A DNA stretch of 64,000 nt. Source: Candidatus Binatia bacterium. Lineage in GTDB: Bacteria; Desulfobacterota; Binatia; HRBIN30; BPIQ01. The notes under the pieces were generated by a model. The model saw only the letters and a program-made list of their open reading frames with translations. It was not told the DNA's origin and did no database searches. The stretch covers positions 186,001-250,000 of the forward strand of contig BPIQ01000002.1 in assembly GCA_026004195.1 (NCBI GenBank), given 5' to 3'. Numbering within the stretch: the first letter of the stretch is position 1; each line of letters opens with the position of its first letter. Positions 38,538 through 47,775 of this stretch are shown one piece after another. Position numbers and translations under genes: made by a program.

Positions 38538-40033
38538 CCACCTCGCAGCTCCCCGCCCTTCTCGTCCTCTCGCCGCTGCTCGGGTCGTTTTTCGTCGTCC
38601 TCCTCGCGCTGCGTTCCCCCGGGCGCGCGAGAACGATCTCTCTGGTCTCCGTGGGTCTCGGCCTTCTCGCCTGTCTCGGGACGCTCGCTCGGACGCGCGA
38701 CGGAAACGTGCTCCTCTACGCCTTCGGGAGCTGGGCCGCGCCCTACGGAATCGAGTACCGGGTGGACGGCCTCGCGGCGTGCGTGGCGACGCTCGTCGGG
38801 GGAACGGCTTTCGTTTCCCTTTTTTTCGCGGCCCCCACGGCCGCCCGGGAACTCCGCGGGCGCGAAGCCCCCTTTTTCGCCTTCCTCTGCCTCTTCGTCG
38901 CCGCGCTCGAAGGCATGATCGTCACCGGGGACCTTTTCAACCTCTACGTCTTCCTCGAGATCACGGCTCTTTCCGCCTACACCCTGGTCGCCGCCGGCGG
39001 CCCGCGCTCGGTGGTCGCGAGCTTTCGCTACCTGGTCCTCGGGACGCTCGGCGCGACCTTCTACCTTCTCGGGCTCGCGTTTCTCCTCGCCACCACGGGC
39101 ACGCTCAACATGGCGGACATGGCGGAGCTTTTGCGCCAGAGGGCTCCCGACCCCGCGCTCGCCGTGGCGGTGACCTTCGTCGTGGCGGGCCTGGGCCTCA
39201 AGATGGCTCTTTTCCCCCTCCACGGATGGCTTCCCGACGCGTACACGTACGCGCCGTCGGCTTCGGCGCCTTTTCTCGCCGCGCTCACGACCAAAGTGGC
39301 CGCCTTCGCGCTTTTTCGCGTCCTTTTCGGCGTCCTCTGGCCGGCAATCGAGCCTTACAGGGGCACACTCACCTTCGCACTGGGTTGGCTCGCCGTGGCC
39401 GGCGTCCTCGGCGGCTCGGTCATGGCTCTCGTGCAGCACAAGACGAGGCGGCTTCTCGCTTATTCGAGCGTGAGCCACCTCGGAATGATCGCCATGGGCC
39501 TCGCGCTGGCGAACCCCCTGGGTCTCGCGGGCGCGCTCCTCCACATCCTCGCACACGGCCTCGGCAAAGGGGGGCTCTTCCTCGCGACGGGTGCGGTGGA
39601 ATTCCGGAGAGAGGGAGGCCGGGTGGAAGACTTCCGCTCGGCCTCGCACGACCTTCCCCTCACGACGACATCGTTCACGCTGTGTGCGCTCTCGCTCGTG
39701 GGTCTCCCTCCCACGCTGGGCTTCTTCAGCAAGTGGTACCTCCTCCTCGGGGCGCTCGAGGCACGCCGGTATTCGTTCGCCGTGGCCCTTCTCGCGGGGA
39801 GCTTGCTCGGAATCTGGTACTTCTTCCGCGTGCTGGAGGGAGCTTACTTCGGCAAACCGACCCCGGAGGTCGCGAAGCTCCGCCCCGAAGTTCCGCTCTC
39901 GATCCTGCTTCCCACCCTCCTTCTGGCCGCGTCGGTTCTGGTCCTGGGGTTCCTGGTTCGGCCCTTGATGGACCACTGGATCGTGCCGAGTCTCGGGGCT
40001 CTCCGCCTCGGTACCGCCGCGGGCGCGCCATGA
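38534..40033 (+). CDS. mnhD: MnhD/MrpD (MbhH) antiporter-like subunit
   Basis: 499 residues, about 14 transmembrane helices, TTG start overlapping mnhC. LYVFLEITALSAYTLVA holds the conserved Glu, GLKMALFPLHGWLPDAYTYA the Lys/His motif, and AALTTKVAAFALFR the second Lys of the NuoM/N fold. Proton or sodium channel subunit. Stop overlaps the next ATG. Confidence 0.92.
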   Translation: MTTSQLPALLVLSPLLGSFFVVLLALRSPGRARTISLVSVGLGLLACLGTLARTRDGNVLLYAFGSWAAPYGIEYRVDGLAACVATLVGGTAFVSLFFAAPTAARELRGREAPFFAFLCLFVAALEGMIVTGDLFNLYVFLEITALSAYTLVAAGGPRSVVASFRYLVLGTLGATFYLLGLAFLLATTGTLNMADMAELLRQRAPDPALAVAVTFVVAGLGLKMALFPLHGWLPDAYTYAPSASAPFLAALTTKVAAFALFRVLFGVLWPAIEPYRGTLTFALGWLAVAGVLGGSVMALVQHKTRRLLAYSSVSHLGMIAMGLALANPLGLAGALLHILAHGLGKGGLFLATGAVEFRREGGRVEDFRSASHDLPLTTTSFTLCALSLVGLPPTLGFFSKWYLLLGALEARRYSFAVALLAGSLLGIWYFFRVLEGAYFGKPTPEVAKLRPEVPLSILLPTLLLAASVLVLGFLVRPLMDHWIVPSLGALRLGTAAGAP

Positions 40034-41508
40034 TTCCCGCACTCGACGCCGGGGCTCTCGTCTTCCCCCCGTTCGCGGCGTACGCGACCGCCGCGGCCGT
40101 CCTCGCCTGGGGCCGAAAGCCGCGCGCCCGCGAGGCGGCGAGCCTGGCCGGCGCCGCGCTGGCCGTCGCTTCCCTCGCGCCGTGGGTTCCACGAGTCGCC
40201 GCGGGCGAGCGACCCGAGGTCGTTCTCCTCCGGGTTTTTTCGGGTGCGAGCTTCGCCTTGCGGGCGGACCCCTACGGGCTCGTGTTCGCGCTCGTCGCCT
40301 CCTCGCTCTGGTTCGCGACGACGGTCTACTCCATCGGCTACATGCGCGGCCTCCGGGAACACGCGCAAACCCGCTACTACGCGAGCTTCGCGGCTGCGGT
40401 GGGATCCGCCCTCGGCGTGGCACTCGCCGCGAACCTGCTCACCCTCTACGTGTTCTACGAAGCCCTCACGCTCGCCACCTACCCGCTCGTCGTCCACAAG
40501 GAATCCGCCGAGGCTCTCCGCGCGGGCCGCAAGTACCTCGCCTATACGCTCACGGCAGGGCTCCTCCTCCTCGCCGGAACGGTGGCCCTTTACTGGACCA
40601 CGGGCACGCTCGAGTTCCGGCCGGGCGGAATCGGCGCACTCGAGTCGGCTCCGAGAACCGGGGTGCGAGTGCTCTTCTGGCTGCTCGTCGCGGGCTTCGG
40701 CGTGAAAGCGGCTCTCGTGCCGCTCCACGGATGGCTCCCCACCGCCATGATCGCGCCGACCCCGGTGAGCGCCCTCCTCCACGCCGTGGCGGTCGTGAAG
40801 GCCGGCGTTTTCGGTTGCGTCCGGATGGTGGCCTTCGTCTTCGGGCCCTCGCTTCTTTCGGAAAGCGGCGACGCGGCCGTCTTGTGCGGGATCGCGTCGG
40901 TGACGATCCTCGCCGGCTCGCTTCTCGCCCTCGTGCAGGACAACCTCAAGCGGCGGCTCGCGTTCTCGACGGTAAGCCAGCTTTCCTACATCGTTCTCGG
41001 GGCGGCGCTGCTGACTCCGTCGGGCTGGCTCGGCTCCGGATTCCATCTCGTGAACCACGCCTTTCTCAAGATCACGCTCTTTTTCTGTGCGGGCGCCATT
41101 TACGTGGAGACGGGATACGAGCGCGTGAGCGAGCTCGGGGGGATCGGCCGGCGGATGCCCCTCACCATGCTGGCCTTCGCCCTGGCGTCGCTCGGGCTCG
41201 CGGGAATCCCACCCATGGGTGCTTTCTGGAGCAAGTGGTATCTCTGCCTCGGGTCCCTCGAAGCCCACGAGATCGTCTTCGCGCTCGTGCTCGTGGCGAG
41301 CGGACTCCTGAACCTCGCTTACTTCGTGCCGATCGTCTACGTGGCGTTTTTCGGCCGGCGCGGAACCGCCGCCACCCCGACCGAGGCCCGACCGAGCCTT
41401 CTCTTCCCGTTGCTCGCGACGGCCGTCGTCTCCGTGCTCCTGGGGCTCTGGCCGGGGCTGGGATTCGGGCTTTTCGAACTCGTTCGCGCGGCTCTTCCGG
41501 TCCGATGA
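40030..41508 (+). CDS. Second NuoM/NuoN/MrpD-like antiporter subunit
   Basis: 492 residues. FYEALTLATYPLVVHK (Glu), FGVKAALVPLHGWLPTAMIA and HAVAVVKAGVF (Lys) keep the proton-channel residues. Closer in feel to MrpD/NuoM than to NuoL. Overlaps neighbours by 4 bases on each side. In Mbh clusters hydrogenase genes follow MbhH; here this subunit does. Confidence 0.88.
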   Translation: MIPALDAGALVFPPFAAYATAAAVLAWGRKPRAREAASLAGAALAVASLAPWVPRVAAGERPEVVLLRVFSGASFALRADPYGLVFALVASSLWFATTVYSIGYMRGLREHAQTRYYASFAAAVGSALGVALAANLLTLYVFYEALTLATYPLVVHKESAEALRAGRKYLAYTLTAGLLLLAGTVALYWTTGTLEFRPGGIGALESAPRTGVRVLFWLLVAGFGVKAALVPLHGWLPTAMIAPTPVSALLHAVAVVKAGVFGCVRMVAFVFGPSLLSESGDAAVLCGIASVTILAGSLLALVQDNLKRRLAFSTVSQLSYIVLGAALLTPSGWLGSGFHLVNHAFLKITLFFCAGAIYVETGYERVSELGGIGRRMPLTMLAFALASLGLAGIPPMGAFWSKWYLCLGSLEAHEIVFALVLVASGLLNLAYFVPIVYVAFFGRRGTAATPTEARPSLLFPLLATAVVSVLLGLWPGLGFGLFELVRAALPVR

Positions 41509-41723
41509 CGAGGAAAGCGGTACTCCTCTTTTTTCTCGTAGCGCTCGTGGCCGCGAGCACCGTCTGGCCGGGGAACGAAACAGCCCACTTCGCCTGGGAG
41601 TCTCTGCCGGGATTCTACGCTTTCTACGGTTTTCTCGTCGCCTGGCTTCTCGGCGGAGTCGCCAAGGCTTTTCTGGCCCGGTGGCTCCAGCGGCCTCGCG
41701 AGGAGGGCGAGAGCCATGCCTGA
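41505..41723 (+). CDS. Small two-helix membrane protein of the antiporter cluster
   Basis: 72 residues with two hydrophobic segments (AVLLFFLVALVAASTVW and FYAFYGFLVAWLLGGVAKAF). ATG overlaps the previous stop, and the 3' end overlaps the next gene by 8 bases, so it is part of the run. Family not recognised; may be a stabilising subunit. Confidence 0.75.
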   Translation: MTRKAVLLFFLVALVAASTVWPGNETAHFAWESLPGFYAFYGFLVAWLLGGVAKAFLARWLQRPREEGESHA

Positions 41724-43455
41724 AACTTTTCCACCCGGACTCGTTCTCGCCGCGGGCGCGGCGTTCTTGCCCTTTTTTCCGCGCCCGGTCCGGCGGTGGG
41801 TCGCCGTTCTGGCCCCGGCCCTGGCCTGGGTCGCCCTCTCGCGCCTGCCTTCGGGAGAAGCCTGGACGGCCGACTTCCTCGGCTACCGGATCGTCTGGCT
41901 CGACGTCGATAGGCTCGGCTGGCTTTTCGCCCTCGTTTTTCTCTGGATCGCGCTTCTCGGGGGCCTCTACGGCTGGCACCGCGAGAGGCTCGGCGAAGTG
42001 TTCTTCTCCCTCCTCTACGCTGCCGGCGGCGTCTCCGCGGTTCTTTGCGGGGATCTCCTGAGCCTTCTCGTCTCGTGGGAAGTGATGGCGGTCTCGTCCG
42101 CCTTTCTCGTTTTCTCTCGCGCTCGGCCGTCGGCCTGGGCCGCCGGTTTTCGGTATCTTCTCGTGCACGCGGCCGCCGGGGGATTCCTCCTCGTCGGCGT
42201 TCTCGCGCACGTGCTCGAGACAGGCTCGACCGAACTCGCCGTCTTTTCTCCGGCGAGCACGGGCGGCGCCTTTCTCCTCCTTTCGTTCTGCATCAACGCC
42301 GCCGTGCCCCCGCTCCACGCGTGGCTCCCGGATGCTTATCCCGAAGGCACGGTGTCGGGGAGCGTGTTCCTGAGCGCGCTCACGACGAAGACCGCGGTCT
42401 ACTGTCTGCTGCGGTGCTTTCCGGGGTCGGAGCTTCTCGTCTGGGCGGGCGCCGTGATGGCGCTCTACGGGGTCGTCTTCGCCGTGCTCGAGAACGATAC
42501 CCGGAGGCTCCTCTCCTACCACATCGTGAGCCAGGTGGGGTACATGGTCTGCGGGGTGGGACTCGGGACCCCGCTCGGCCTCAACGGGGCCGCGGCTCAC
42601 GCGTTCTGCCACATTCTCTACAAGGGGCTGCTCTTCATGGGTGCCGGCGCCCTCCTCTACCGGACGGGACGCGAGCGGCTCACGGAGCTCGGCGGTCTCT
42701 TCGGCGCCATGCCGCTCACGTTCCTGCTTTACATGGTCGGTGCGTTCTCGATCTCGGGCGTGCCGCTTTTCAACGGTTTCGTCTCGAAGTCGATGGTCGT
42801 GGCCGCAGCCGCGGAGGAACACCGGGCCGCGATCGTCCTCCTCCTCCAGGCCGCGTCGGTCGGAACCTTCCTTTCGGTCGGTCTCAAGCTTCCCTACTTC
42901 GCGTGGTTCGGCCCGCGGAGGCTCGAAACGCCGCCGCGAGAAGCACCCCGGTCGATGCTTCTGGCCATGGGAGTGGCGGCCGGACTTTGCATCGGTCTCG
43001 GGCTCGACCCCGAGTGGCTCTACGAAAGGCTCCCCTTCCCGCCGGTCCACTACCACCCGTACACGGCCCCCCACGTCTTCGAGGCTCTCCTCCTGCTCGG
43101 CGCCACGGCGCTCGCCTTCGAGTCCTTGCGGGGGCGTCTCGCCCCGAAGGACACGGTGACCCTCGACACGGACGTCTTCTACCGCATCCCCGCACGCTGG
43201 CTCGCGGAGCGGGTCTCGCCCGCTCTCGAAGCCGCGAGCCGCGCGGTCGGGGAGATCCTCGCCCGGCTGGGCTCCGCGGTCTCGGAAGCCGTGAGGAACC
43301 CCGCTCTCTCCGCAGCTCGAATCGCCGGGATCGACCCCGGGCGACTTCCCGCGTTCGACCCGGAACGGCCCCGGATGCCGCTCGGAGTGTCGGCGGCTTG
43401 GCTGCTCGTGCTCTTCGGGATCCTCGGAGCCTGGCTCCTCGGTCTTTCCCTCTAG
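41716..43455 (+). CDS. Third antiporter-like subunit (NuoL/MrpD-like) with C-terminal extension
   Basis: 579 residues. VSWEVMAVSSAFLVFSR (Glu), NAAVPPLHAWLPDAYPEGTV and FLSALTTKTAVYCLLR (Lys) give the channel set; HAFCHILYKGLLFMGAG follows. After about residue 460 there is an amphipathic stretch and a last helix (AAWLLVLFGILGAWLLGLSL), reminiscent of the NuoL-type C-terminal lateral helix, but shorter. Last gene of the cluster; 1 base from the convergent exporter gene. Confidence 0.85.
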   Translation: MPETFPPGLVLAAGAAFLPFFPRPVRRWVAVLAPALAWVALSRLPSGEAWTADFLGYRIVWLDVDRLGWLFALVFLWIALLGGLYGWHRERLGEVFFSLLYAAGGVSAVLCGDLLSLLVSWEVMAVSSAFLVFSRARPSAWAAGFRYLLVHAAAGGFLLVGVLAHVLETGSTELAVFSPASTGGAFLLLSFCINAAVPPLHAWLPDAYPEGTVSGSVFLSALTTKTAVYCLLRCFPGSELLVWAGAVMALYGVVFAVLENDTRRLLSYHIVSQVGYMVCGVGLGTPLGLNGAAAHAFCHILYKGLLFMGAGALLYRTGRERLTELGGLFGAMPLTFLLYMVGAFSISGVPLFNGFVSKSMVVAAAAEEHRAAIVLLLQAASVGTFLSVGLKLPYFAWFGPRRLETPPREAPRSMLLAMGVAAGLCIGLGLDPEWLYERLPFPPVHYHPYTAPHVFEALLLLGATALAFESLRGRLAPKDTVTLDTDVFYRIPARWLAERVSPALEAASRAVGEILARLGSAVSEAVRNPALSAARIAGIDPGRLPAFDPERPRMPLGVSAAWLLVLFGILGAWLLGLSL

Positions 43456-43456
43456 G

Positions 43457-46252
43457 TCAGCCGACCGAGGAACGCGCGCGCACGGGCTCGGCCACCCCGC
43501 GCGCCGCGGGGGCCGGGAGGAGTCGTAGGAGCGCGGGCAGCACGGTGATGGAAGCGAGGAGGTTGCAGCCGATCCCGATCGTCAGCAGGAGCCCCAGACT
43601 GAAAATCCCCCGGTGCTGCGCCACCATGAGGCTCCCGAACCCCACCATGGTGGTGAGCGAACTCAGAACCACCGCCTTGCCCGTGCTGAGCGCGATGACG
43701 GAAACCGCCGTCGAACCCTCCTCGAGGTGCCGGTGCACGATGTGGATTCCGTTGGAGATGCCGATCCCCACGATCAAGGGCAGGAGGATCAGGTTGGCGA
43801 GGTTGAAAGAAAGCCCGCTCGCGCGCATGAGTCCGAGGGTCCAGAGCCCCCCGATTCCCAGGGGAAGAAGCGCAAGGAGCGCGTAGCGAACGTCCCGGAA
43901 ATCCAGGAGCACGAGGACGAGCGTCGCGACCAGGGCGTAGAGGCCGGCCTGCAGGTAGCCGTCCCGCATGCGCCTGGCACTCTCGTAGAAGGAAACGGCG
44001 CCGCCCGTGACTTTCGGGTCCACCGTTCTCAGTGCCGCGACGAACTCGGTGAGGCGGTCGTACTCCCAGATGTCTTCCGAGGGGAAGATCTGCACGAGAA
44101 ATTTTCCCGTGCGGCCCACGAACCTCCGCCGGAGAAGCGGCGGCAGCGTCTCGAGGGTCACGGGTTCGGTCGAGGTGTTCTCGCGGAGGAACCGGACCTG
44201 ATCGGCGAGCTCCGAGAAAAGCTCCCTCTCGAAGGACGCAAGTCGCGACGCCAGGACGGGCTCCGCGACCGTGTCCCAGGAACCCAGGACCCGTGCGAGC
44301 TCCGCCCGCACGGCGTCGAGTTCTTCTTCCGGCGGCTTGCGCGCCGGGTCCCAGCGGTCTTCCCTGTCCTCGCGGAGTTTGAACCGGACGGACTCGAGAA
44401 GCTTGCGCACGCGCCCGGGGTCGGGCCGCGAGCGGGGCTCCGGAGAGAACACCGGAAGGCGGGCGACCAGAGGACGCAACCGCTCGACCTCGCGGATGCG
44501 CGCCTCCTGGTCCGGAGGAATCAGGGAGGCGATGCTTTCGACCCGCGAGACCTCGGGAAGCCTCTCGTAGCGCTCTTCGAGCCGGCGCGCCTCTTCGATC
44601 GTCGACACGACGCTCACGGCGTACTGACTCGAGCGACCGGCTCGCTCGAGAATCTTGCGCTCCCACTCGACCGACTCCGTGCCGGGTGCCTGGAGCCGGA
44701 GAAGGTTGAAGTCCATCCGCACACCGGGAGCGCCCAGCGCCGAAAGCGCGCTCAGGGCGAGACCGGCCCAGAGAACCGTCCTCGGACGCCGGTAGAGTCG
44801 CTCGAGAACCGCGGGCCGCCAGGCGGCGAGTCGGGCGGGGAGGCGCAAGCGGCGGTCGAGCCAGCGGACGAGCCAGGCGGCTTTCCAGCGTTCGTAGAGG
44901 ACGAGCAGGGCGGGGAAGACGGTCAGCATGGCGACCAGACACAGAAGAATCCCCCCGCCGCCGATGACACCGAGCTCCGCGATGCCCGGAAAATCCGTGA
45001 GCGCCATGGCGAAAAACGCGATGGCGAAGGTCAGCGCCCCGGAGACGATGCCCCCGCCCGAATGGACGAAGGTCCGGCGCAAGGCGTCGGCCAGCGACGC
45101 CCCTCGTTCCAGTTCTTCCTCGAAACGCGAGATCAGGTGCACGCCGAAATCGTCGCTCATTCCGATCAGGAACGTGGCGAAGACCACGGTGAGGATCGTG
45201 AGGTGCCCGATCGCCACGGTCGCGAAACCGAACGACCACGCGAGCCCGATCGTGAGAGTCGCGACGGCCAGGAGCGGCCGCGCCACGTCCCGGTAGAAAA
45301 GCACGAAGCAGAGCGCCACACCCGAGAGCGCGATCACCGAGGCGAGGGTCGTGTCGCGGATCGAGACCAGAATCTCCTCGGTGGCGAGCGCCGGCCCCCC
45401 GGTGATGCCGACCTCGACGGTCGGGTGGCGAGAGCGCACGGCTTCGATGTGCTTTCGCACCCGAGCGATGGCTTCCGCCGCCCCGGTCATCACGCTCGTG
45501 TCGTCCGGAACCAGGACCAGGACGAAGACGAGCCTCCTGTCGTCCGAGACGAGAAAGCCGTCCTCGTCGAGGTTGCTGCCCGGGCGCAAGGACTCCCGCC
45601 ACACGGACGTGTACGGCCGCCCCTCGAGCGCGTCCCCGAGCCCCCGGAGAAAGTTGCGCAAAACGGACACGTCGAGGGGGCGGGTGGCCTCGTCCCGGTC
45701 GTCCGCCCCGAGAAAGCTCGAGACGAGATGGCCGACCAGGGCCGAGCTGATCTCGCGGTTGAGGACCCCGAGCAGCGTCTCGAGTCTGGGATCCTCTCCG
45801 ATCGAGCGTACGATGTCTTCGTGCTCTTCGAGCTTTTCTCGGATTTCCTCGAGCTCCCGGGGAGAGAGATAGAGAAGTCCGCGGCCCTGAAGCTCTTCGG
45901 GGCGGATCCGGTAGAGCACCTCGCGAGCCGCCCTGGGATCCGCCTGGAGTCTCGAGGCGAGTTCTTCCGCGAAAGCCTTGGCGGCCCGCAGCCTCGGCGC
46001 CTCGACGACCACGACGAGATCGTCCTTGTCCCCGAACTCCTCCTGGTAGGCGCGGTAGATGCGGACGTATTCCTCGTCGGGAGAGATCAGGTCGTCCCGG
46101 GAAGTCCTGAACGAAAGAAATTCGCGCGTGGCGAACGTGGACACCAGGGCCAGAAGCGCACCGGCCAGGACGACCCACCAGGGAAACCTGTAGGCCAGCG
46201 AGGCGAGCGCCCCGAGAATTTTTTTGCGGAACTCCCGCCGCGCGTCGGTCAT
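43457..46252 (-). CDS. RND/MMPL-family exporter, HpnN-like
   Basis: 931 residues, twelve predicted helices in two halves, each with a large periplasmic loop. TFLIGMSDDFGVHLISRFEEE in the first half and LPLIVGIGISNGIHIVHRHLEE in the second are the MMPL/SSD motifs with Asp or charged residues in helix 4. Hopanoid transporters (HpnN) share this layout; lipid export to the outer membrane is inferred. Start MTDARREFRKK at 46252. Convergent with the antiporter cluster. Confidence 0.82.
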   Translation of the reverse strand: MTDARREFRKKILGALASLAYRFPWWVVLAGALLALVSTFATREFLSFRTSRDDLISPDEEYVRIYRAYQEEFGDKDDLVVVVEAPRLRAAKAFAEELASRLQADPRAAREVLYRIRPEELQGRGLLYLSPRELEEIREKLEEHEDIVRSIGEDPRLETLLGVLNREISSALVGHLVSSFLGADDRDEATRPLDVSVLRNFLRGLGDALEGRPYTSVWRESLRPGSNLDEDGFLVSDDRRLVFVLVLVPDDTSVMTGAAEAIARVRKHIEAVRSRHPTVEVGITGGPALATEEILVSIRDTTLASVIALSGVALCFVLFYRDVARPLLAVATLTIGLAWSFGFATVAIGHLTILTVVFATFLIGMSDDFGVHLISRFEEELERGASLADALRRTFVHSGGGIVSGALTFAIAFFAMALTDFPGIAELGVIGGGGILLCLVAMLTVFPALLVLYERWKAAWLVRWLDRRLRLPARLAAWRPAVLERLYRRPRTVLWAGLALSALSALGAPGVRMDFNLLRLQAPGTESVEWERKILERAGRSSQYAVSVVSTIEEARRLEERYERLPEVSRVESIASLIPPDQEARIREVERLRPLVARLPVFSPEPRSRPDPGRVRKLLESVRFKLREDREDRWDPARKPPEEELDAVRAELARVLGSWDTVAEPVLASRLASFERELFSELADQVRFLRENTSTEPVTLETLPPLLRRRFVGRTGKFLVQIFPSEDIWEYDRLTEFVAALRTVDPKVTGGAVSFYESARRMRDGYLQAGLYALVATLVLVLLDFRDVRYALLALLPLGIGGLWTLGLMRASGLSFNLANLILLPLIVGIGISNGIHIVHRHLEEGSTAVSVIALSTGKAVVLSSLTTMVGFGSLMVAQHRGIFSLGLLLTIGIGCNLLASITVLPALLRLLPAPAARGVAEPVRARSSVG

Positions 46253-46345
46253 CTCCGTGCGCCCCTCCGTTCACCCCGTCCGGGCCGTCGGACCCGGAAA
46301 CCGCGCCTGCTTGGCTCGTGCGCCGATTCGTGGCTCAATGGGCGC

Positions 46346-46672
46346 ATGCGTGTCGTCATGGTGAAAAAACGCATGGCCGACGGCTCGGAGTGCCGCAAAT
46401 GTCGCGAAACGACGGAGTTCCTCCGGCAAAAAGGCCTCTGGGACCGGATCGACGAGGTGGTCTGGGCTCTCGAAGGAGATCCCTCGAGCCCCGGAATGGC
46501 ACTCGGAGCCCGCCTCGGGGTCGAGCGCGCCCCCTTCTTCGTCGTGACGGACGAACGAGGCGAGACGGTCTACCGGAGCGTTCTCCAGTTGATCCGCGAG
46601 CGGCTGGGCGGCATGCCCTCGTCCGACGACGTGGCACGGCAGACGGACCCGGACGAAATCGGCGGAATCTGA
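46346..46672 (+). CDS. Small thioredoxin/glutaredoxin-like CxxC protein
   Basis: 108 residues. MRVVMVKKRMADGSECRKC places a CxxC at residues 16-19 soon after a beta strand, and GVERAPFFVVTDERGE has a Pro-turn as in thioredoxin folds, though not the usual cis-Pro TPT. Probably a thiol-disulfide protein. Convergent with cysH, 34 bases away, which uses a thiol donor; link is inference. Confidence 0.65.
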   Translation: MRVVMVKKRMADGSECRKCRETTEFLRQKGLWDRIDEVVWALEGDPSSPGMALGARLGVERAPFFVVTDERGETVYRSVLQLIRERLGGMPSSDDVARQTDPDEIGGI

Positions 46673-46706
46673 CTGCCTCTCCCTCGGAGCGCACGCACGC
46701 GCCGGC

Positions 46707-47447
46707 TCAGGAGGCGAGCTTCTGCACGTTTCCCTGGTGCAGGCCGCATTCCTTCAGCGTTTCCTCTTCCCACCACCAGCGGCCCTCGCGCTCGTGCTGG
46801 CCGGGGTGTACGGGCCGCGTGCACGGTTCGCAGCCGATCGAAACGAAACCCCGCTCGTGGAGGGGATTGTAGGGAACGTCGTGTTCCCGGATGTAGGCCC
46901 ACACCTGCTTCGAGGTCCAGCGGGCGAGGGGATTGAACTTCACGAGCGGCCAATCCGGCCGCGCGAACGTGGGGTCGATCTGGACGACCGGAAGCTGGGC
47001 CCGGGTTCCCGGGCTCTGGTCCTGCCTCTGGCCGGTGACCCAAGCCTGCAACCCTTCGAGGGCCCGGACGAGAGGCTCGACCTTCCGGATCGAGCAGCAT
47101 TCCCGGTGCCCGTCCCGGTAGAACGAAAAGAGGCCCTTCTCCCGCACGAGTTTTTCGACGGCCTCGGCCCGGGGGAAGTACACCTCGATCGGGATCTCGT
47201 AGTGCTCTCGCACCCGCTCGATGAACTGGTAGGTCTCCGGATGAAGACGGCCGGTGTCGAGGGTGAACACGCGAAACGCCCCGCCGAGCTTCTTCGCCAT
47301 GTCGATCAGGACCACGTCCTCGGCTCCGCTGAAAGAAATGGCGAGGTCACTCCCGAACTCCCCGAGCGCGAGGGCGAGGATGTCCCGGGGATGCCTTTCC
47401 GCATATTGCTTCTCGATCCTGGCGATTTCCTCCGCGGTCACACGCAT
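46707..47447 (-). CDS. cysH: Adenylyl-sulfate (APS) reductase
   Basis: 246 residues. PP-loop SFSGAEDVV (38-46), RLHPETYQF, Cys117-Cys118 in [11 protein letters not shown] and Cys206/Cys209 in GCEPCT form the [4Fe-4S] site found in APS-type enzymes, and Cys234 in KECGLH is the catalytic Cys. Reduces APS to sulfite in assimilatory sulfate reduction. Start ATG at 47447; a candidate promoter lies at 47497-47525. Confidence 0.94.
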   Translation of the reverse strand: MRVTAEEIARIEKQYAERHPRDILALALGEFGSDLAISFSGAEDVVLIDMAKKLGGAFRVFTLDTGRLHPETYQFIERVREHYEIPIEVYFPRAEAVEKLVREKGLFSFYRDGHRECCSIRKVEPLVRALEGLQAWVTGQRQDQSPGTRAQLPVVQIDPTFARPDWPLVKFNPLARWTSKQVWAYIREHDVPYNPLHERGFVSIGCEPCTRPVHPGQHEREGRWWWEEETLKECGLHQGNVQKLAS

Positions 47448-47775
47448 AGGTTCTCTCCCTTTCGAGGGGACGGGCTTCTCCCCGGGGAACGCTTTCTCTC
47501 TACCCGCAGGTTCCGACTGCCGCAACCCCCCGGGTTTCCTCGATCGGGAAAACGAACTTGGGGGTGGAATTCTTGCGGGATTCGGGTTAAGAGAGTTAGC
47601 AGGCCGCTGACAAAGGGAGGATGGAACGCCTGCGGCGGGAGCGGCCCCGGGCGGTGACACCGCAGGGGTAGGGTGGCCGGGCTTCGGTCCCCTGACCCGC
47701 TTCCTTGTCGATTCCGGGAAACACGATTTTCCTGCCGTCGGTTCTCGCACTCCATACCGCTGAAGGGGAAATCAA
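47448..47775. other. Intergenic region between divergent cysH and recQ
   Basis: 328 bases with no gene. Contains the candidate cysH promoter. GC-rich short inverted repeats are present; I see no SAM-box, cobalamin or other known riboswitch consensus. Confidence 0.4.
47497..47525 (-). promoter_or_regulatory. Candidate cysH promoter
   Basis: On the minus strand TTGCGG (47525-47520), 17 bases, TAGAGA (47502-47497). A start near 47490 leaves a leader of about 40 bases. By-eye call. Confidence 0.35.

Noticed and set aside
47448-47775. SAM or other riboswitch between cysH and recQ
   Set aside because: No recognisable consensus; only GC-rich short hairpins.
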